Assembly: GCA_013398055.1 (NCBI GenBank)
Contig: VZRS01014568.1
Span: forward strand, 397,902 to 461,901
Length of the DNA stretch: 64,000 nucleotides
Origin: Ifrita kowaldi
Taxonomy: Eukaryota; Chordata; Aves; Passeriformes; Cinclosomatidae
Direction: 5' to 3'
Below the pieces are notes generated by a model. The model was not told the origin of the DNA, made no database searches, and worked only from the letters and a program-made list of their open reading frames with translations. A program made the translations under genes and the position numbers. This document shows, one piece after another, positions 1-14,100 of this stretch (positions are counted from its first letter, which is position 1; each line of letters begins with the position of its first letter).

Positions 1-3000
1 ATATTTTCCGTTTCATGATTACTTGGCTCACCAAGGCTCATCATTAGACTTCCTCTGTAGTAATCACACACAGAAGTGTGAAGGCTGAAACGTCTTGCAT
101 GAACTGGAAGTACATTTTAGGATGGGTTAAGTTGCTCTCTGGTGGTATATACTTCCTTTTGCTTTTGCTTTCACTCCCATTAACAATAAAGGGAGCCTAA
201 ATGACTCTCTTTAGGCAGCAGAAACTAGGTGAAGTGACTCAGTGATTGCACGTTTGGTATGTAAAATATCTCTGGTCTAGTGCTTTGAGTGCATATTTTA
301 AATCACCTATTTACGATATGGCAGGGGAAATACATTCATGGTATGCTGATGATGTGTTTCAAACTTGTGTGTAAATATAGAACAAATTCTACATCTGAGA
401 AACTGCATTTATTTGAATGCAAAGCTGAGATGCTGTAGAATATTAAGTTAGTGTACATGGGAATGTTCCACTGGTTTTATTTTTTCCCAGCTGGGCTACA
501 TACACTTTTCTATAATCATAAAAAGATATTTTTCAGATGCTGCTAATTGTGTTGAGAGCTTTTAATTGCAGCTGTCCTCAAAAGTGCAAGTACCTTATCT
601 TGTAATCGCCTATTAAATTTATTCCCTGACTTGGCATAGCTTAAAGGCATCAACATAAGTAAAGAACTATTTGCCTACTTTTATTAGATTATATCTATGT
701 TTAAATAAATCACTTAAATGAAGTGAGATGAAGCAGTTTAATGTCACAGTCGTTTTCCAGTGGTGGTATAATACAATCTTGAGTGGAAGCTGGTGGAGTA
801 TTCTGACAATCACATAGCTGGAGCATATATCCACTGGAGTAGGGGTTTTTTTCCATTGTTGTTTTATGATTTTGTGGGGGAAAAGTATGTTATGTGTAGG
901 ACTTCTTCTTCCAACATTAGGAGCCCCCTGAGCCATTACTTCAATAGCAGGTTTTTCCACCATGTCTTTCTTTGTTCTGCCTGCTGTGTATGCTGCTTCC
1001 CTTACATGCTTTGAAGCTGTTTGAGAATAATTCAGTAATTTTTCTAGATGTTTTCTTAAACTTCGCTGGTTCTAATTAGTTGCACCCTTGGCTGTAGTAA
1101 TATCAATAGCCAGCATCACGCTCTTAATGCCATCCAGCATGTTTTTGTGGTCTTGATTCTTTGACAGCCAAAGCAGCTGTTCAGCATTTTCTTCTGCTCT
1201 TTTAGAGGCCAGATGTCCATTGAAAAATGACTTGAGTCTGGAACTAAACAATATGATAGGTTTCTGGCCATAACTGAAACCTGGTTCCAGTGAGTGGCCA
1301 AAATAATTTATTTCATTTTTTTTAATTATAGTTTATGTATCTGAAGTTTGTGCTTTGAATTTTGTCTGACTTTTTTTGACTGACTTTCAGAAAAAATTTA
1401 GTCTGAAATCATAAGATGATGCATGGGCTTATCTGCCCAAGCACATACTTGATCTTAAGTAGCACTGGCATTCATTAGATGCCTGCTTGATTGCTGCCTA
1501 ATCCTATCAAAGTTTCTGTGTTGCATTTTTTTCGTGAAGAGCAAATACTGCTGGCAGAAGTATCTGTGCTGCGTTTAAGCTTTCACAGGACTTTTGCCCA
1601 CTCTTTCTGGAATATGCTGAGTATGGGGGGCATCTGCCATTATAAAGGACAAGTCTTGTCTCTCTGAGATGAGGTAGGGAATTTGTGGTTTTTTCTGGGA
1701 TTTTTCCTTGCTTAGCCAAAGTAAAAGGGTCTCATTGGAGAGTAAGTTTTTCAACCCAGTTTCTTTCCTGAGCAGCAGGAGATCTGCTCTGGAGTCACTG
1801 TTTCAAGGCAGGCATAGGTGAGTTTGAATGAATGGCCATACTCAAGGTGCTTGTTCAAGTACTGAGCTGTTCTGTGTGAGAGGAGCAGCAATATCCAGTC
1901 TGCTTTTTTTGTTTGTTTTGCCTTTTTAATAATAGGAACCACAAAGAGGACTTGGACTTGACTGTACCCTACCTCTGTTTCTCTTACTGTAGTTTTGTGC
2001 TGAGGCCCAGAGCTTCATTACCAGTATTGCATCCCAGCTGCTTCTCTCTTCTTCTCCATAGCAAGCAGACTGTTTTCCTCTCTTTAATAGAAACCACAGA
2101 CACAATTAGTAAGATAATAATTTTGGAACAGAATCCTGCTGTGACTCCATGAGGTAGTCTTCTAACACTGATCTCAACAGACATAACCCCCTGAAATGCC
2201 TGTATCTCATTATCATACCATAGAGCATTCTGCATCTTGCTGGAGCCTTGTGCTGTAAAAGCATTCCATGGGCTGCAGGGCTGCAGTGTGACTGTCCTGT
2301 TACTTTATGTGCTTTTGGCTGGAGTACCATGGACATTGCAAGTACCAGCTTTGGGTCTTATGCTGAGCCCATATTGGTTCAAGCCTGCTGTTTTTAGGGA
2401 AGACAGGGGCAACCTTATTCTAAATTCAGCAGTAGAACCAGGTCTTGCACCCCAGAATCATCAGCAAAGATGAATTTCAAGTGCCCAAGTTACACTGGAA
2501 TATTACAGAACCTGCAAGGGTAAATAGGGGAAGGATGAGTGCACTTAGGAGCCAATATCATATATTCTTCTTTACCTTAAACAATGTTTCCTAGCTGTAA
2601 TTGAGATGAAGGGGAAGGGTTTGAGAATCAGTTCTCCCTGCACTGCAATGAAAGCTTTAAAAGCTATGAATAGAGCTATTGTTAAGGTACCTTTAAAGCT
2701 CTAGCACACCAAGTTCCTGTGAAAGTGCTGTTTCGAATTACAATTAAGTTGATCTTGCTGCAGCTCCTTCTCATCCTGCCATACCAGCTCCTCCTTCATG
2801 CTTCATGTCTGATCTACTGATCAGATGGTGGCATGAGATTCAGATCAGCTCGCTTTCTGGAATACAAACTAGGGGAAACAGCAGGTTATATTTTTTTCCC
2901 CAGCCCATAATTACAATACTTTGAATGACATTAAAATGCATGATCATCAGCTCATATAACTTGTCAAATTTTCTTTTCCAACTGTTTAAAAGGCTGACAG

Positions 3001-4205
3001 AACATGAAAATTTGCTACATCATGAGAACTTTTTGTTAGAATCTAAAATCTTAGCTGTTTCATCCTTTACTGGATCCAGATGAGGGCAGTCCATAATTTT
3101 GCATAGTTGCTCTCTTGCAGAATAGTAATCTACCTTGTTTATATTGTTTGACTTTTACATTGTTGATAAAGCCTTTTATAACTGCACAGGTAATGAACTT
3201 AATTTCTGTTATCTTGTTTCTGACTTCAAATTTTTAAATGCTTCTGTTCCTATGTCTAGAAAATACAGGGAGCAGTTGGCAAAACTTGGAAATTAGGAAC
3301 AGAGATATAAGTAATCTTCGTAATTGAATTAAAATATCGGGGTTTAGTTTCTTGGATGTAATTTCTTAAATATCGTCAATAAATATTTAGAGTTTGCTGT
3401 TTGTTTTAAATCCATTTTATTTTGCCCTAAATTTGTCATGTGGCTGAAAATACAGTGTCATTCTTGTTCCCGAATACAACACTGGGGGAAGAATTGCAGG
3501 TCTCTGCCTTGGTTTCTCAGCAGATCTAAAGATGAGCAGACCAACAAAAGCTTAACTTGGAAATAAAATAATTACTAAGTGAAATTAGTTGAGGTGTGCA
3601 AAATGTTAGGGAGAATTTAGTACTGTGAAGAGAAAGAAGAATGCTGATGATATTTCTGGACCTACAGAGGTTTCTATCAAGCTCTCTCAACAGGCAGAAT
3701 AGCGTAGCTTGCTTTGCTATTTTGCTTCTTGCATTTCCCAGGAATCTAATGAATCATTTAGAAGCAGGCACATCAGTTTCTCTTGAGATCGATACCTGTT
3801 CCCAATCTCCAACTGCCACATGTGCATGACAATTGCTCGTCTTGACTGTAGTTTTGAACAGAGAGGCACATTGCCTTTGAACTCTCAGATCATGGAATTC
3901 TTTTCTTCTATAGTTTGGGTCATACCTTTTAGACTTGTTTCTGTATGACTAAACAGACTGTTAACCTTTGAGCAGGCTCTTAAAAAAAAACAAAACAACA
4001 GCCCAGGGGAACAAAAAAAAATTCTTCAAAGAAATTGTAAAGGTATTTTAAAAGGGTTTGTTGTACATAAAGTTAATAGAAAATTAGAGTACCACTTCAA
4101 AAAGCATGTTTTTAAAAAAATACCCCAAAGCCAAGAATACTTATCTTAGTTTCAAAAGCAACTTGAAATAATTCTTATCTGAAATATATTTTTCTCATTT
4201 TTTAG
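1..4205 (+). other. PTPN4 intron (left part cut off)
   Basis: AT-rich intronic sequence. I looked for the preceding FERM exon (the stretch that in the family leads into RKELHESRE) and did not find it. Small open frames here show no recognisable protein. Short A-runs lie at 3981-4020. No clear mobile element was recognised. Confidence 0.7.
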
Positions 4206-4378
4206 CATGAATCTAGAGAAACATTACTGGGATTCAATATGGTGAATTACCGGGCATGTAAGAATTTGTGGAAAGCTTGTGTTGAGCATCACACGTTCTT
4301 CCGTTTGGACAGACCACTCCCCCCTCAGAAGAACTTCTTTGCACATTATTTCACTTTGGGTTCCAAGTTCCGGTACTG
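4206..4378 (+). CDS. PTPN4: PTPN4 window exon 1: end of FERM domain (F3 lobe)
   Basis: This exon encodes about residues 274-331. It begins HESRETLLGFNM and includes the FERM C-lobe signature ACKNLWKACVEHHTFFRL, followed by a segment ending GSKFRY. The acceptor is the AG at 4204-4205 after a T-rich tract. The donor is TG|GTAAGT, leaving two bases of a Cys codon that the next exon completes. The ACK-LW-x-VEHH-FFRL pattern is typical of FERM proteins of the band 4.1 group, including EPB41L5 further right in this window. The exon belongs to the PH-like F3 lobe and the start of the FERM-adjacent region. Confidence 0.95.
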
Positions 4379-5639
4379 GTAAGTGCTGATTTGAAATGTG
4401 TGGGAAAGAATATAAGTGAATAGGCAGCTCATCAATAAACATAGGGAATTATCTAGAATCTATATTAAAACATAATTCAAGTGGGTTTTGAATCCTGCAA
4501 CTGTTCCCCTTCCCTGTTGGTCTAAGTTTCAAATGTCGGTAATTTTTTAAGACAGCTTGAAAATGTAATTATTGTATTATTAGTGGCCGTTATTGCACTA
4601 GTACTCTGAGATTGTCTCCCAAGCTGCATTTCTTGGCCTGTTTTCCTGCTGGGTTATGTTTATCTTAAAAATGTTGTCTCAAAACTTCAAAGTCTTTGAC
4701 CTGGTATTTTTGAAAACTGTTGAGTCTCAGATGCTGTGTGCAGCAACAGCAACAAAACAGACCTAAATTAATACCAAATACAAATTACTGAAAAGAAGCT
4801 TGTACAAGTAAAACCCACTTATCTACATGTATACAAATAGGAATTAGGTGAAGACAAAGGACATACATGTTCTGTACCAAACCAGAACCTTAGAAAATAA
4901 GGAGGAAATTAAATCCATAACCTTTAAGGATGAACTTAAAATAATAGGCAAAAAGCTTGGAGGTGCACAGAATGACTGTGTAATGACTATAATCCCTATA
5001 ATGCTGGAGTGGGTGGTGTTGGGTTTTGCTATTTTATAGTTTTTATTTTTAAAAATGTATCTCTGTTCAGTGACTGAATTAACTGCCTTTGCAAGTAATG
5101 CAGAATGCCAGTGGTTTAAATTGTGCCTGAAATAGAGAATAACAGAGCTACTACTAATCATCCATCTAGAATGGCAGTAGTGTCTGTGACGTACAAAGGG
5201 ACATGATGAAAAGCTAGAAAACACAATAACAGGCTATTTCTGTCACATTTGTGAATTGCATAAATGTATAAAGAGGAAAGTAATTCAGTGGCTAACTGTT
5301 TATAGCATCTGTTTTTTGACCAGCATTCACAGTACCCATATGAGAAACAGCATTCTATGATCCTGAACAGTGTTTGAGACTTGATTCAATGTTGCTGTAG
5401 AGAATTTCAGGGAGCTTTTTCATTTCTGTAAGGATTTTGAATCTGAATCACTGTGGTTACTCTTAGAGAATAGCTCTTTGATGATGACATTCAACTTAAG
5501 TTAACATAAGATGAGAAGGGAAACTGCATAAAAATGAAGGAGGTCATTAAAGTTGCTGCAACAGCCAAAAGGCTGGAATTTCTGCAAGTAGTTTGAGAGA
5601 TTGTTGAGAGGCAGCATAACAGGAATAGCATAGCGCCCA

Positions 5640-5982
5640 AAGAGAGGTTAAGAGCACTGCGCTTGTTTAATCTGGTGAAGAGGAAGCTAAGGGGGAATTC
5701 AGTAGCAAGCCTAAAGCTACTTCAAGGGCAGTGTCAGTACTGATGGACCCAAAGGTGCTGGTAGCAGGCAGGTGAGATTTCACCTTAAAGATTCTGGGTG
5801 GACATGAGGGCAAGTGTTTGGGTTTCTCAGAACACTGGGTTGCTGGAACAAGTTACCTGGACTGGCTGTGGGATCTTTGTTAGTGGAGGCTTTCAAAACT
5901 CAGCTAGACAAAGCCATGGCCAGAGGTGACCTAGTGTTAGCAGGAGATTGGACTAGAGACTTCTAGCCAACATTTCTATGAT
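5640..5982 (+). mobile_element. degenerate CR1 LINE 3' end
   Basis: The order of words matches the CR1 3' region: a segment like TTTAATCTGGTGAAGAGGAAG (usual CR1 form: CTGGAGAAGAGGAGGCTGAGG), later GGGTTGCTGGAACA...TACCTGG, GTTAGTGGAGGCTTTCAAAA (usual: GTGGAGTC...GGAGGTGTTCAAAA), then GATTGGACTAGA and a terminal TTCTATGAT. It is strongly diverged, so old, and truncated at its 5' end as most CR1 copies are. Confidence 0.8.
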
Positions 5983-6710
5983 CAAAACGAGCCAATAAAG
6001 TACAGAACTGACAGGTCTAGACAGAATTATCTCCACTTCTGAAAGAAATTGGGGACATGAAATTGCTGAACTATTAAATTGTTACATAAGCTATTTCCAT
6101 TGATTTAAAATACTTCTGTGCAGCAAATTTTAAAGCAAATTTGGTTGTTTTGTTTTTTTATTTTTTAAAAGCTTCCAAAAGAGATCTAGAAGACTGTTAG
6201 TGAGAAAAGGTGAATTCTGTACACTGTCAATGTATTTTTCAAAGTGGTTCTAATAGTATTCCTCACCAAATACTCATGAAAAAACATGGAGAGTTTTATT
6301 GTGTATTAGCATCTCTTTTATAATCAGATGGGAAACAAGTAGGTTCCTTTTTCACAATGGAGGGAAGTTACCACTGGAGTGATACAGAGTTTTGTAATAA
6401 AATCTGAAGTCAACAGTAGAAGGTTTTGGTGGTATTTCACAATGAGGGGTGAGTACGCAATAAAATAGTAGATCAAGTTCAGTGCCCAAAAATGCAAATT
6501 AAATTACACAGAGAGAGAAAAGAGCAGGAACATCAATTCTCTGAAAATTTTAAATCAGTTACTAGTAGCAGTTGTAGAAGGACAAATACAGTGATAGAGT
6601 TGTTGGAAAGCAATAGAGGCAAATGCAGCCAACTTACTTCTTGTTAGAGTTCAAAATGTGTAAGCCCAGCAATACAGCAGGCAGCAGGTTTGGAAAGAGA
6701 AATTTCCTGG

Positions 6711-7370
6711 GATCACAGCATGGCGGAGGTTGGAAGGCAGCTCTGGACACTGTTGAGCCCAGTGCCCTGTTCTAACAGGGTCCACTGTAGCAGGTTGCCT
6801 AGGAGAGTATCCAGCCAGGTTTTCAATGTCTCCAAGGAGCAAGACTACACCATCTCTGAGCAACCTGGTTCAGTGTTAAACTATCTTACAGGAAAAACCT
6901 TTTTTTGTTTGGGTGGGAGGTGAGGATGTTGTTGTTTTGTAGCCCTGTCCTTGCTGCCTGCCCTAATTGAGATACCTCATATTTCTATTTGTGCCGATTG
7001 CCTCTTGTCCTGTCTCTGGGCTCCCCTAAGAAGTGTCTGACTGTATTTTTTACTTTTCCTTTGTGGCATTTGATCCTCCTGAGGCATTCTCTTCCTGAGG
7101 CTGAGCCCAGCTCTCTCAGCCTTTCCCCGTCCATCAGATGCTGCAGACCCATAGTTGTCTTTGTGGCCCTTTGCTTGACTTGGGGAGCTCTGGAACTCCA
7201 CCCAGCATTCCAGATGTGCTCTCACCTGTGCTGGGAAAACCTGCTCTCCAGCCAGTTGACACTCAGCCTGTGCATGGGGTTACTCCCCCTCAGTTGCAAG
7301 TCTTTGCATTTTCCTTCACTGAATTTCATGAGATTCCAGCTGGCCCATTTCTCAGGTCTTCACACATCCA
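6711..7370 (-). mobile_element. CR1 LINE, 3' part including the end of the reverse transcriptase
   Basis: Read on the minus strand from right to left, it runs from the CR1 coding segment (complement of CACTGAATTTCATGAGATTCC), through a remnant of the C-terminal reverse-transcriptase motif HLECWVEFQSS at about 7165-7215, to AGAGGCAA-type and GGTTGC-type 3' untranslated words, ending at the complement of GGGATCACAGCATGGC. Stops and indels break the frame, so it is a dead copy. It is the longest repeat that I recognise in the window. Confidence 0.88.
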
Positions 7371-8109
7371 GTAGTTCTGTAATAGGAATGTGGAAATGGA
7401 TAATTCTTTGGTTTCATAATGTAAATATCCCTGCAGGAGACTCCATGCTTGGTCTGAAGTTATTAATGGGGAAGTGGCTGCAAGAGCAAGTCTTGCGGGT
7501 ATCTTGTCACCAATTCTTAAGTACTGATAGACAGTCAAAAATCATATTTTTTTCTAGAAGAGAAATTATGAAATGTTATAAAGAATCTTTGATTTGACAC
7601 AAGACATCTGGTCTTATATGAAAAGTCAGCAAGTTCCAAGATCTAAACTTAGTTTTGACAAGTTGCATAGAATAATACAATCCTGATGTGCTTATCACGT
7701 AATTTTTTTGTGGTATTTTGCTAAACTAAGTAGCAACTAAGTTATTAGCAATTCAGAGAATAGTTTAGGAAGAGTACGGAAGAGATGCTGTAAGTTTTTG
7801 ACAGCGGCTATAACAGGAAGTATGATTAAGTGTTATGTGTTACCCAAAGATCCAAGCAGAAATTTCTTGTTGCTTTGGATAAAAAAGCAAATGGAAAAGA
7901 AAGCTTTTGTTATATCTAAAATTAATTGGAAAGAAGACCTACATTTTTACCAAATGCTTTCTAAGGTTACACTGTACTGAAGCTCGGGCAATTGCTTGAG
8001 CATGACTGAAAACAGAATTTAGGCATTTTGTTGAGATGGTTCAATTTTAAACCAGAAATTGTTATTTAATCATGTTGGATTTAGCAGTTTGATTTTTTTT
8101 GCTTTCCAG

Positions 8110-8178
8110 TGGGAGAACAGAGGTCCAATCAGTGCAGTATGGTAAAGAGAGAGCAAATAAAGACAGGGTATTTGCAAG
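8110..8178 (+). CDS. PTPN4: PTPN4 window exon 2: FERM-adjacent segment
   Basis: This short exon of 69 nt encodes about residues 331-354. The translated segment contains GRTEVQSVQYGKERANKDR followed by VFA. The GRTE-x-Q motif follows the FERM domain in PTPN3, PTPN4 and band 4.1 proteins. The acceptor is TTTCCAG at 8103-8109 and the donor is AG|GTAAGT. It enters in phase 2 and leaves in phase 2, so it joins exons 1 and 3 without a shift. No open frame of useful length surrounds it, so the splice sites and the recognised protein are the evidence. Confidence 0.92.
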
Positions 8179-11100
8179 GTAAGTAACTTACATTCTTTAA
8201 TATTTCCCCCTTTATATATTTTCTAAATTCAGAATAGCCTTCAGTCTATGTAGTTTGTTGTTACATGTATTAGCCCTCTTTGTGCTGTTTTTATAGCAAA
8301 GAATGGTCTCCTGTTGTTAAAATACTCCATTAAAATACTGAGTTAATGGGTATTTTTTTGTGTGATAATAACCTGCAACTGTACATGTGTACTTCCTTTC
8401 GAGTAAGTACAGCGAGTCTTACTTGTGAGAACAGCTTTATCACTGTGGTCTCAGTGAGGCATTTTGCTATGGAAAGTGAGCTGCTTCTGAAGGTATTTGG
8501 TCACAGAGTATTTGGCTAATCAAGAATACACTACTTAATTTTATTCCAGGTTCCTGAGGAGTTTTGTGATTACAATAAAACAATCAGGACATAGATTTAG
8601 TTCTTTCTTCAGAAATTATGATGCTGTTTTCAAAAGTAAGACAGTTTCTATATCCACCTGGCAGTCTACTCTGATCATTGATAGAATCCTTGCGGGGAGG
8701 AGGCAGCTCTGTGCTTCTACTTTACTGAGATCCAAGATGTCTTTTTGCCCCTTAAGGAACTCTGGAGTTCAAATTTGTGCTTGCAGACTTCTAATAATAA
8801 GTCCAGCAACCTTTCCAAGTGCCTGCAGACACTGTTTTTAAGAGCATTGGTGAATTCTGCCTTGATTTCCTGCCCTGTCTCCACCCCTTCTTTCCCCCTG
8901 TGCATTATAATTTGCTCATATAATTTAGCTAGGCCCACCATAGACAGACAGCTCCATACTAGGTTTGGGGGGCAGAAATGCTCTAACATGCTGGTTCAGC
9001 AAGTAGATTTTATAAAACCATTTTTTTCTGTGTAAAATTATTTTTTACTCTTTTTAATTTACTTTGGGGATCTGAGTGAATTTAGATTTGTAGTTGGAGC
9101 AACTTTTTTTAGTACTCAGAGACTCAACACTGTGACAGGCGAGCTTTACTTTGCTAAATGACAGGTATGAATCAGTTAAAAACTGTTTTTCTTGCTGCAC
9201 TCTGAACTTGGCAATTGCCCACGAGTCAGCAGGGTGGAGGAGAGCTGATACTTAGTTTTGAGGAGTATTTTTATCATTTCAGAAACTCTTATGCAGTAGA
9301 TGGCACTCTTCCCTTTGCAGCAAAACCCAAGAAGTGCTGCTGGGGGTCGCTTCTAGTTTATAATATATAGTTGGATAAAATCAATGAAGTCATTAAAATC
9401 AAGAGCTATGGCTAGAACTGCTCTTACTTTCATAAATCTCGGCTTTTTTTAGTTAATAAAATGCTTGGCTCTTCCGTCCTCAGCAATTTTATTTTCCACT
9501 GTTGCTTTTTGATTAAGGAATAGAGCATTTATCCACACGTGTTGAGTTTCTTAGAAATGTTGATGACTGATGTCTGAGGCATATATGTTTATGTCAGTGA
9601 AATGAAATAATGGTGTATTGTAACAAATACATCTCAAAAGACTTCTGATAAATCAGCTGCTTCTTCTTCATGTCTTCCTCATGACAGTGTGCAATTAATG
9701 TATTCTCAATTTTAAAAACCTTTAATATTTTCAAGAGTGAAAAAAACTTGAAATAGAAGACATTTCTAGAACACAGTACTTTGCGAGGAACTTAATCTAA
9801 GAACATTAATTCTTTGTCTTCTAAACATTTGCATTTCAAGTTGACATACTGAGTAGATGTCAGCCCTTTTGTATTCATAGAGAGGATAAATTTTATTTTC
9901 TAAGATTTTCCAGGTATGATGGGGGTTTTATTCCTGGAACCTGCCTTTCTCTTTCATGGTGTGTCTTTATCAGACAAAGTCGTGGTGGTGTTGAACAGCT
10001 TTTTAAGCTTTCAGGCAGTGGGCTTGTTTTGGTTGCTTTTCAAGGTCTTTCTTGAGAATTAGGTGGGCACATAAATTTAAATAATTGCTGTTGCTTTTAT
10101 TATTATTAGATAAGAAGATTTATTCAAGGTCAGTTTAAAAAATGTTTCTGGTGGTTTTTTTGTAGGGTTATCCAGATTGACACTTGGATTTCTTAACAGT
10201 ATCTAATTAGAAACTGTCTTATTTGAAATAATACTATCTCAGCATACCTTTTAATCATTTCATGGTAAGAAAAAGAACACAGAGAGTTGCACAGAGGTGT
10301 TACTTGAGTGATCTGTTTGTTTTAAGTTGGGAAATGGTGATTGCCACAAGCAATGACCAGCTAATCTGCCTTGCATGCTGAGTGAAACGTAGGTGCAGAG
10401 TACGAGACAGGGAAATAAAAAATTTTAACAGTAATTTGAATAAAACAAGCAATTTTAACCTACAGGAAGCAGGCTTGGCTGTTTGTTCTCAGGATTTTAC
10501 TTAAAAATTAGCTGAAGGATTTTTTTTTCCAAATCGTAGAAACATTTATGTTTCATTTTTAAAATTGAGATTATTACTGTGAAGGATATATTCTGTAATA
10601 AATTGCGTACATTATGTAGGTGCTGTTTTCTTAATCTTTGTGCAACACTAAGTTCAGCATTCTGAAGGCTGTTGCTGCAGTTGTTTAGGTGTTTTGGGGG
10701 GTTTTCTTCGTCATTTTCATTACAGCTGTTCTCTTGGCCTCATTTATTGCAGGATATTCACAATCCACGAAACCCCATAAGAATTCCCAGAAACTTAATA
10801 AAGGTAGATAATAAGAGTAAAAAAGTAAAAGTCATGAATTGAGAGAATTCTCAAAGGGCACTACTTTCTCTTAAAGTCCTTGCAAAATATTCAAGTGCTG
10901 TTCAGTTCTGGTGTGCATGGGGGCTGAGAGAAGCGAGTTTGAGTGAGTGGATGTTGGTCATTTGTGTCTGCAAACTCCCTATCATTAAACTGCAGTCTCT
11001 GTTTCCAAAAATTCAATCTTGCTTCAACTATGCACTTACTCAGGTTAATTAAATAATTTCTCAGGTGTTTTAAATTGCATATGTCATTTGTGTGATGTGC

Positions 11101-14100
11101 CATGCAGATTTGTGTATAGTTTCAGTCTCTTGGTCCACAGCAATATTTGTCAGTTTTGCTGAGAAATGCATTCCCTGTACTCGTTGTCAAAATACAAAGC
11201 AGGGCTCTGGCTCCAGATTATGTTTCTGTTTGGGATGGAAATAATTTTTAAAATTCCCACCTGTATTCCCAAACAACACCTTTGTTCTTTCCCAGCTTCT
11301 GCAAGATTTTAGCCTTTCAGCTGTAGGATGCCAAACAAATTCTGTCTTCGAAGGCTTTTCTGTACTGTAGTTGAGCTAATATTATGTCATGGGGTTTTTT
11401 AGTTGCATTATGTCATTTCATCCATTTCATCCCTGCTACTCAGTTTTGGGTGTTTGGGGCTTTTTTTTTTTTTTATATTTGCTGTAACATTGCAGCTCAT
11501 AAGACTTGGGGGCAGGTAAAGTTTTCAGTTTCTATCGCCACTCAAATAGATGAAGCTGCTTCCAACTTTCTTGCGAATGTCTCTGTAGGTACACCAAAAT
11601 TAAATCTGAAAATGGCTTGTGCTGTTAACTATCAGTGCCCTGTGCTGGGTGCAATAGAAGCATCCCGGCTGAGCAGACAGAGGTGGAATTTAGAATTTCA
11701 AATTTCGAAGTTTTTTACAGCTTAGTTTCCCTCTCCCATCTCCTCAGCTGCACTCTGGCATAAGAAAGTTATTTTAATATTGTTCGAGATCAGATGTGCA
11801 GGACAAATTTGTAGGTATATATCACAACAAATCTTAAATGTTAATTAAAAAAAAATTATTGTTAGATTTAGAAGTGTTGACAAGAGAACTAAAATTAAAA
11901 AAGCCACAGCACTAAGAAGTTCAGTGCTGCAGTGTGGTAATTTTTTCTTTGAAATTACTGCAAAGACAGGAAATTGGGGCAACAAACATGAGTGGGTGGG
12001 ACTCTGAGGTTAGAGCTGTTAATAAAATAATTGAAACGAAGCTTTGGTGATAAACGCTGCAGCTGTTTATCATGGTGGTAAGGTATTACTTCTAAAGATC
12101 AGACCCTATCCACAGTAAAAGGTGAGTGTTTTCTTGACATTGGATGTTTAGATAAGGAAGAAGGTGATGCTTTGCTCATTTTGGAGTTGTGTTCATTTGT
12201 TGTGTAGATTGAGGAAGTTTGCATAAACATAGTTACAGACTGCAGCTTAAGATATAAAGCAGTGGGGGTATTTGAAGCAGTCAAAAATGTAATTTTTGGA
12301 AAAACTTAGATTTTTTTTTTTCCCCACCCTATATGCTCCTGTGTCTGTCTTTGTAATTTATCCAGTTTCACAGAGGCAAGGATGGTGCACTTTCACTGTT
12401 GTTGCATGTTAAATAAAGAAAAGCCCCCCCACTCCAACTTTCCTACATTCCATTTGTTGCTTTTTCACTGAAGGTAAATGAGGTTCAGTAGTTGCCTTTA
12501 CACGTCTGTCAGCAAATACTGTATCTGCTGTCCTGTATTTACCTACTTCAGCATTGGTTGTATTATGTTCTTCTGCATTTTTCCCTCAGACTGTTCTTTG
12601 GTTGGTAGTAGAATTCACCTCTTGGCAGAGTTGGCTCTTGGTGCTCATCTGCTGGCTGCAGACAGCTGCCAGCAGGGTCCAGCTAATCACAGCCCTGATT
12701 AATAAAAGAATAATGAAAGGCTAGAATTAGACATGCATTTCAGTTCTGCTATTTCAGTTTCATGTTATTTTACCTGTTCAGCACTGCTGACATTTACATG
12801 TTTGTGAAGACAGATATGTAAGTGGTTTGAGTTGCTCACATTTGAAACAAATTACAGAAATCAGAATTTTGATTTAATTGGTATGATACCAAGCTAATTA
12901 TTTTCAAATCAAGTTAATACTTAAATACAGTGAAGCATGCTAAGAAACTGGACGTGCTTCTCCTGAGGAATTAATTTGATATTTTTCCTGTTTTCAAATA
13001 TCAGTATACTATTAGGTTTTTTCCCTCAGGTGGAATAACAGTATTATTTAGAATAGCCCATCTCGCTTAACTGTTTGAAATTTGTCAGCTGTTATTCAGT
13101 AAGACTTTAGAGCAGTAAAGCAGAATGCAATACATGTTCAGAACTGCTTGGTGGGGTCAAAATAAAAATAAACCCTTCACAGGCAGACCACCACTCCTTT
13201 AGTATCAAACTGCGTTGACGTCTTACTTACTTCTGTATGTGAAGCTTATTCAATATAGTGCTTGGTTGATTGTTATTGTAGACTTTTTTGATAATATTGA
13301 GGACAATATTACCTGCTCAAGGTGGTTACTTGCAAGTTCTTTGAGAAGCAAAAATATATTTGTAACCAAGTTTCTCATTTTCTGAGGATGTAGCTTGTGT
13401 GCATGTAGTTCCTTAATTTTTTCAAGTTCCTTCTTCCTGGAGTTGCTCTTTCAGTAAACCAGTAATAATGACAAAGAAGTTACCATGTGTCACAAGGACA
13501 GTAAAGGCAGAAATTATTTTCTGATATGGGTGTATGGAGCTGTACTGCTGATACAGTAATATGTTGTCATCTCATTATGCAAAGCTGGAGAATTTAGGGA
13601 TAGAATATGAAGGCAAATGGAAATGAAATTATTGTGTCACAAAAGATTGAAGTATCACTGGAACAAGAGACGGTTTGGGTAATGATAGAGGAGAAATCTG
13701 AACTATGTAGCACCATCAAAGCAGTAGAAGTAAAGTAAAAACCTAGTAACACAAAATATACAGGACATGTATGGATTGTTTAAAAGTATTTTTGTTGTTG
13801 AAGAATTTTCAGTGGAAAACAACAGTGAAAGTCTGGGTATATTTAGTTGCAGGATGACTGAGCCATCCAATGCAATGCTAAGAAAAAAGCAACCTCAGGT
13901 GATTCATTTGATGATTTCCAATATAAAAGGGAAATGTATTTAATGAGAGATTACAAGTATGGTTTCATTTGTGCTTAAAGAGGTGAAAGAAACAGCAGGA
14001 GATCATATGCATCCTGGAATGACTGGAGAATGGGAAGAAAAAGTTTTGTTAATGCCAAGAAAGGACAACAAGTAGAAAATAGAATTCCTTTTGTATAAAA

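Larger units (their letters stand above)
4379..8109 (+). other. PTPN4 intron with two CR1 fragments
   Basis: The interval holds a plus-strand CR1 remnant at about 5640-5982 and a longer minus-strand CR1 at about 6711-7370 (listed separately). The remainder is unannotated AT-rich DNA. The open frames between 6977 and 7597 are parts of the minus-strand CR1 or its complement. Confidence 0.75.

Noticed and set aside
1..4205. Upstream PTPN4 FERM exons
   Set aside because: No splice-flanked segment matching the preceding FERM residues was found; those exons lie left of the window.
6977..7597. Open frames of 70-202 codons on both strands
   Set aside because: They overlap the minus-strand CR1 copy. 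One carries a broken piece of its reverse transcriptase (HLECWVEF); the plus-strand frame of 202 codons is its complement and runs into flanking intron.
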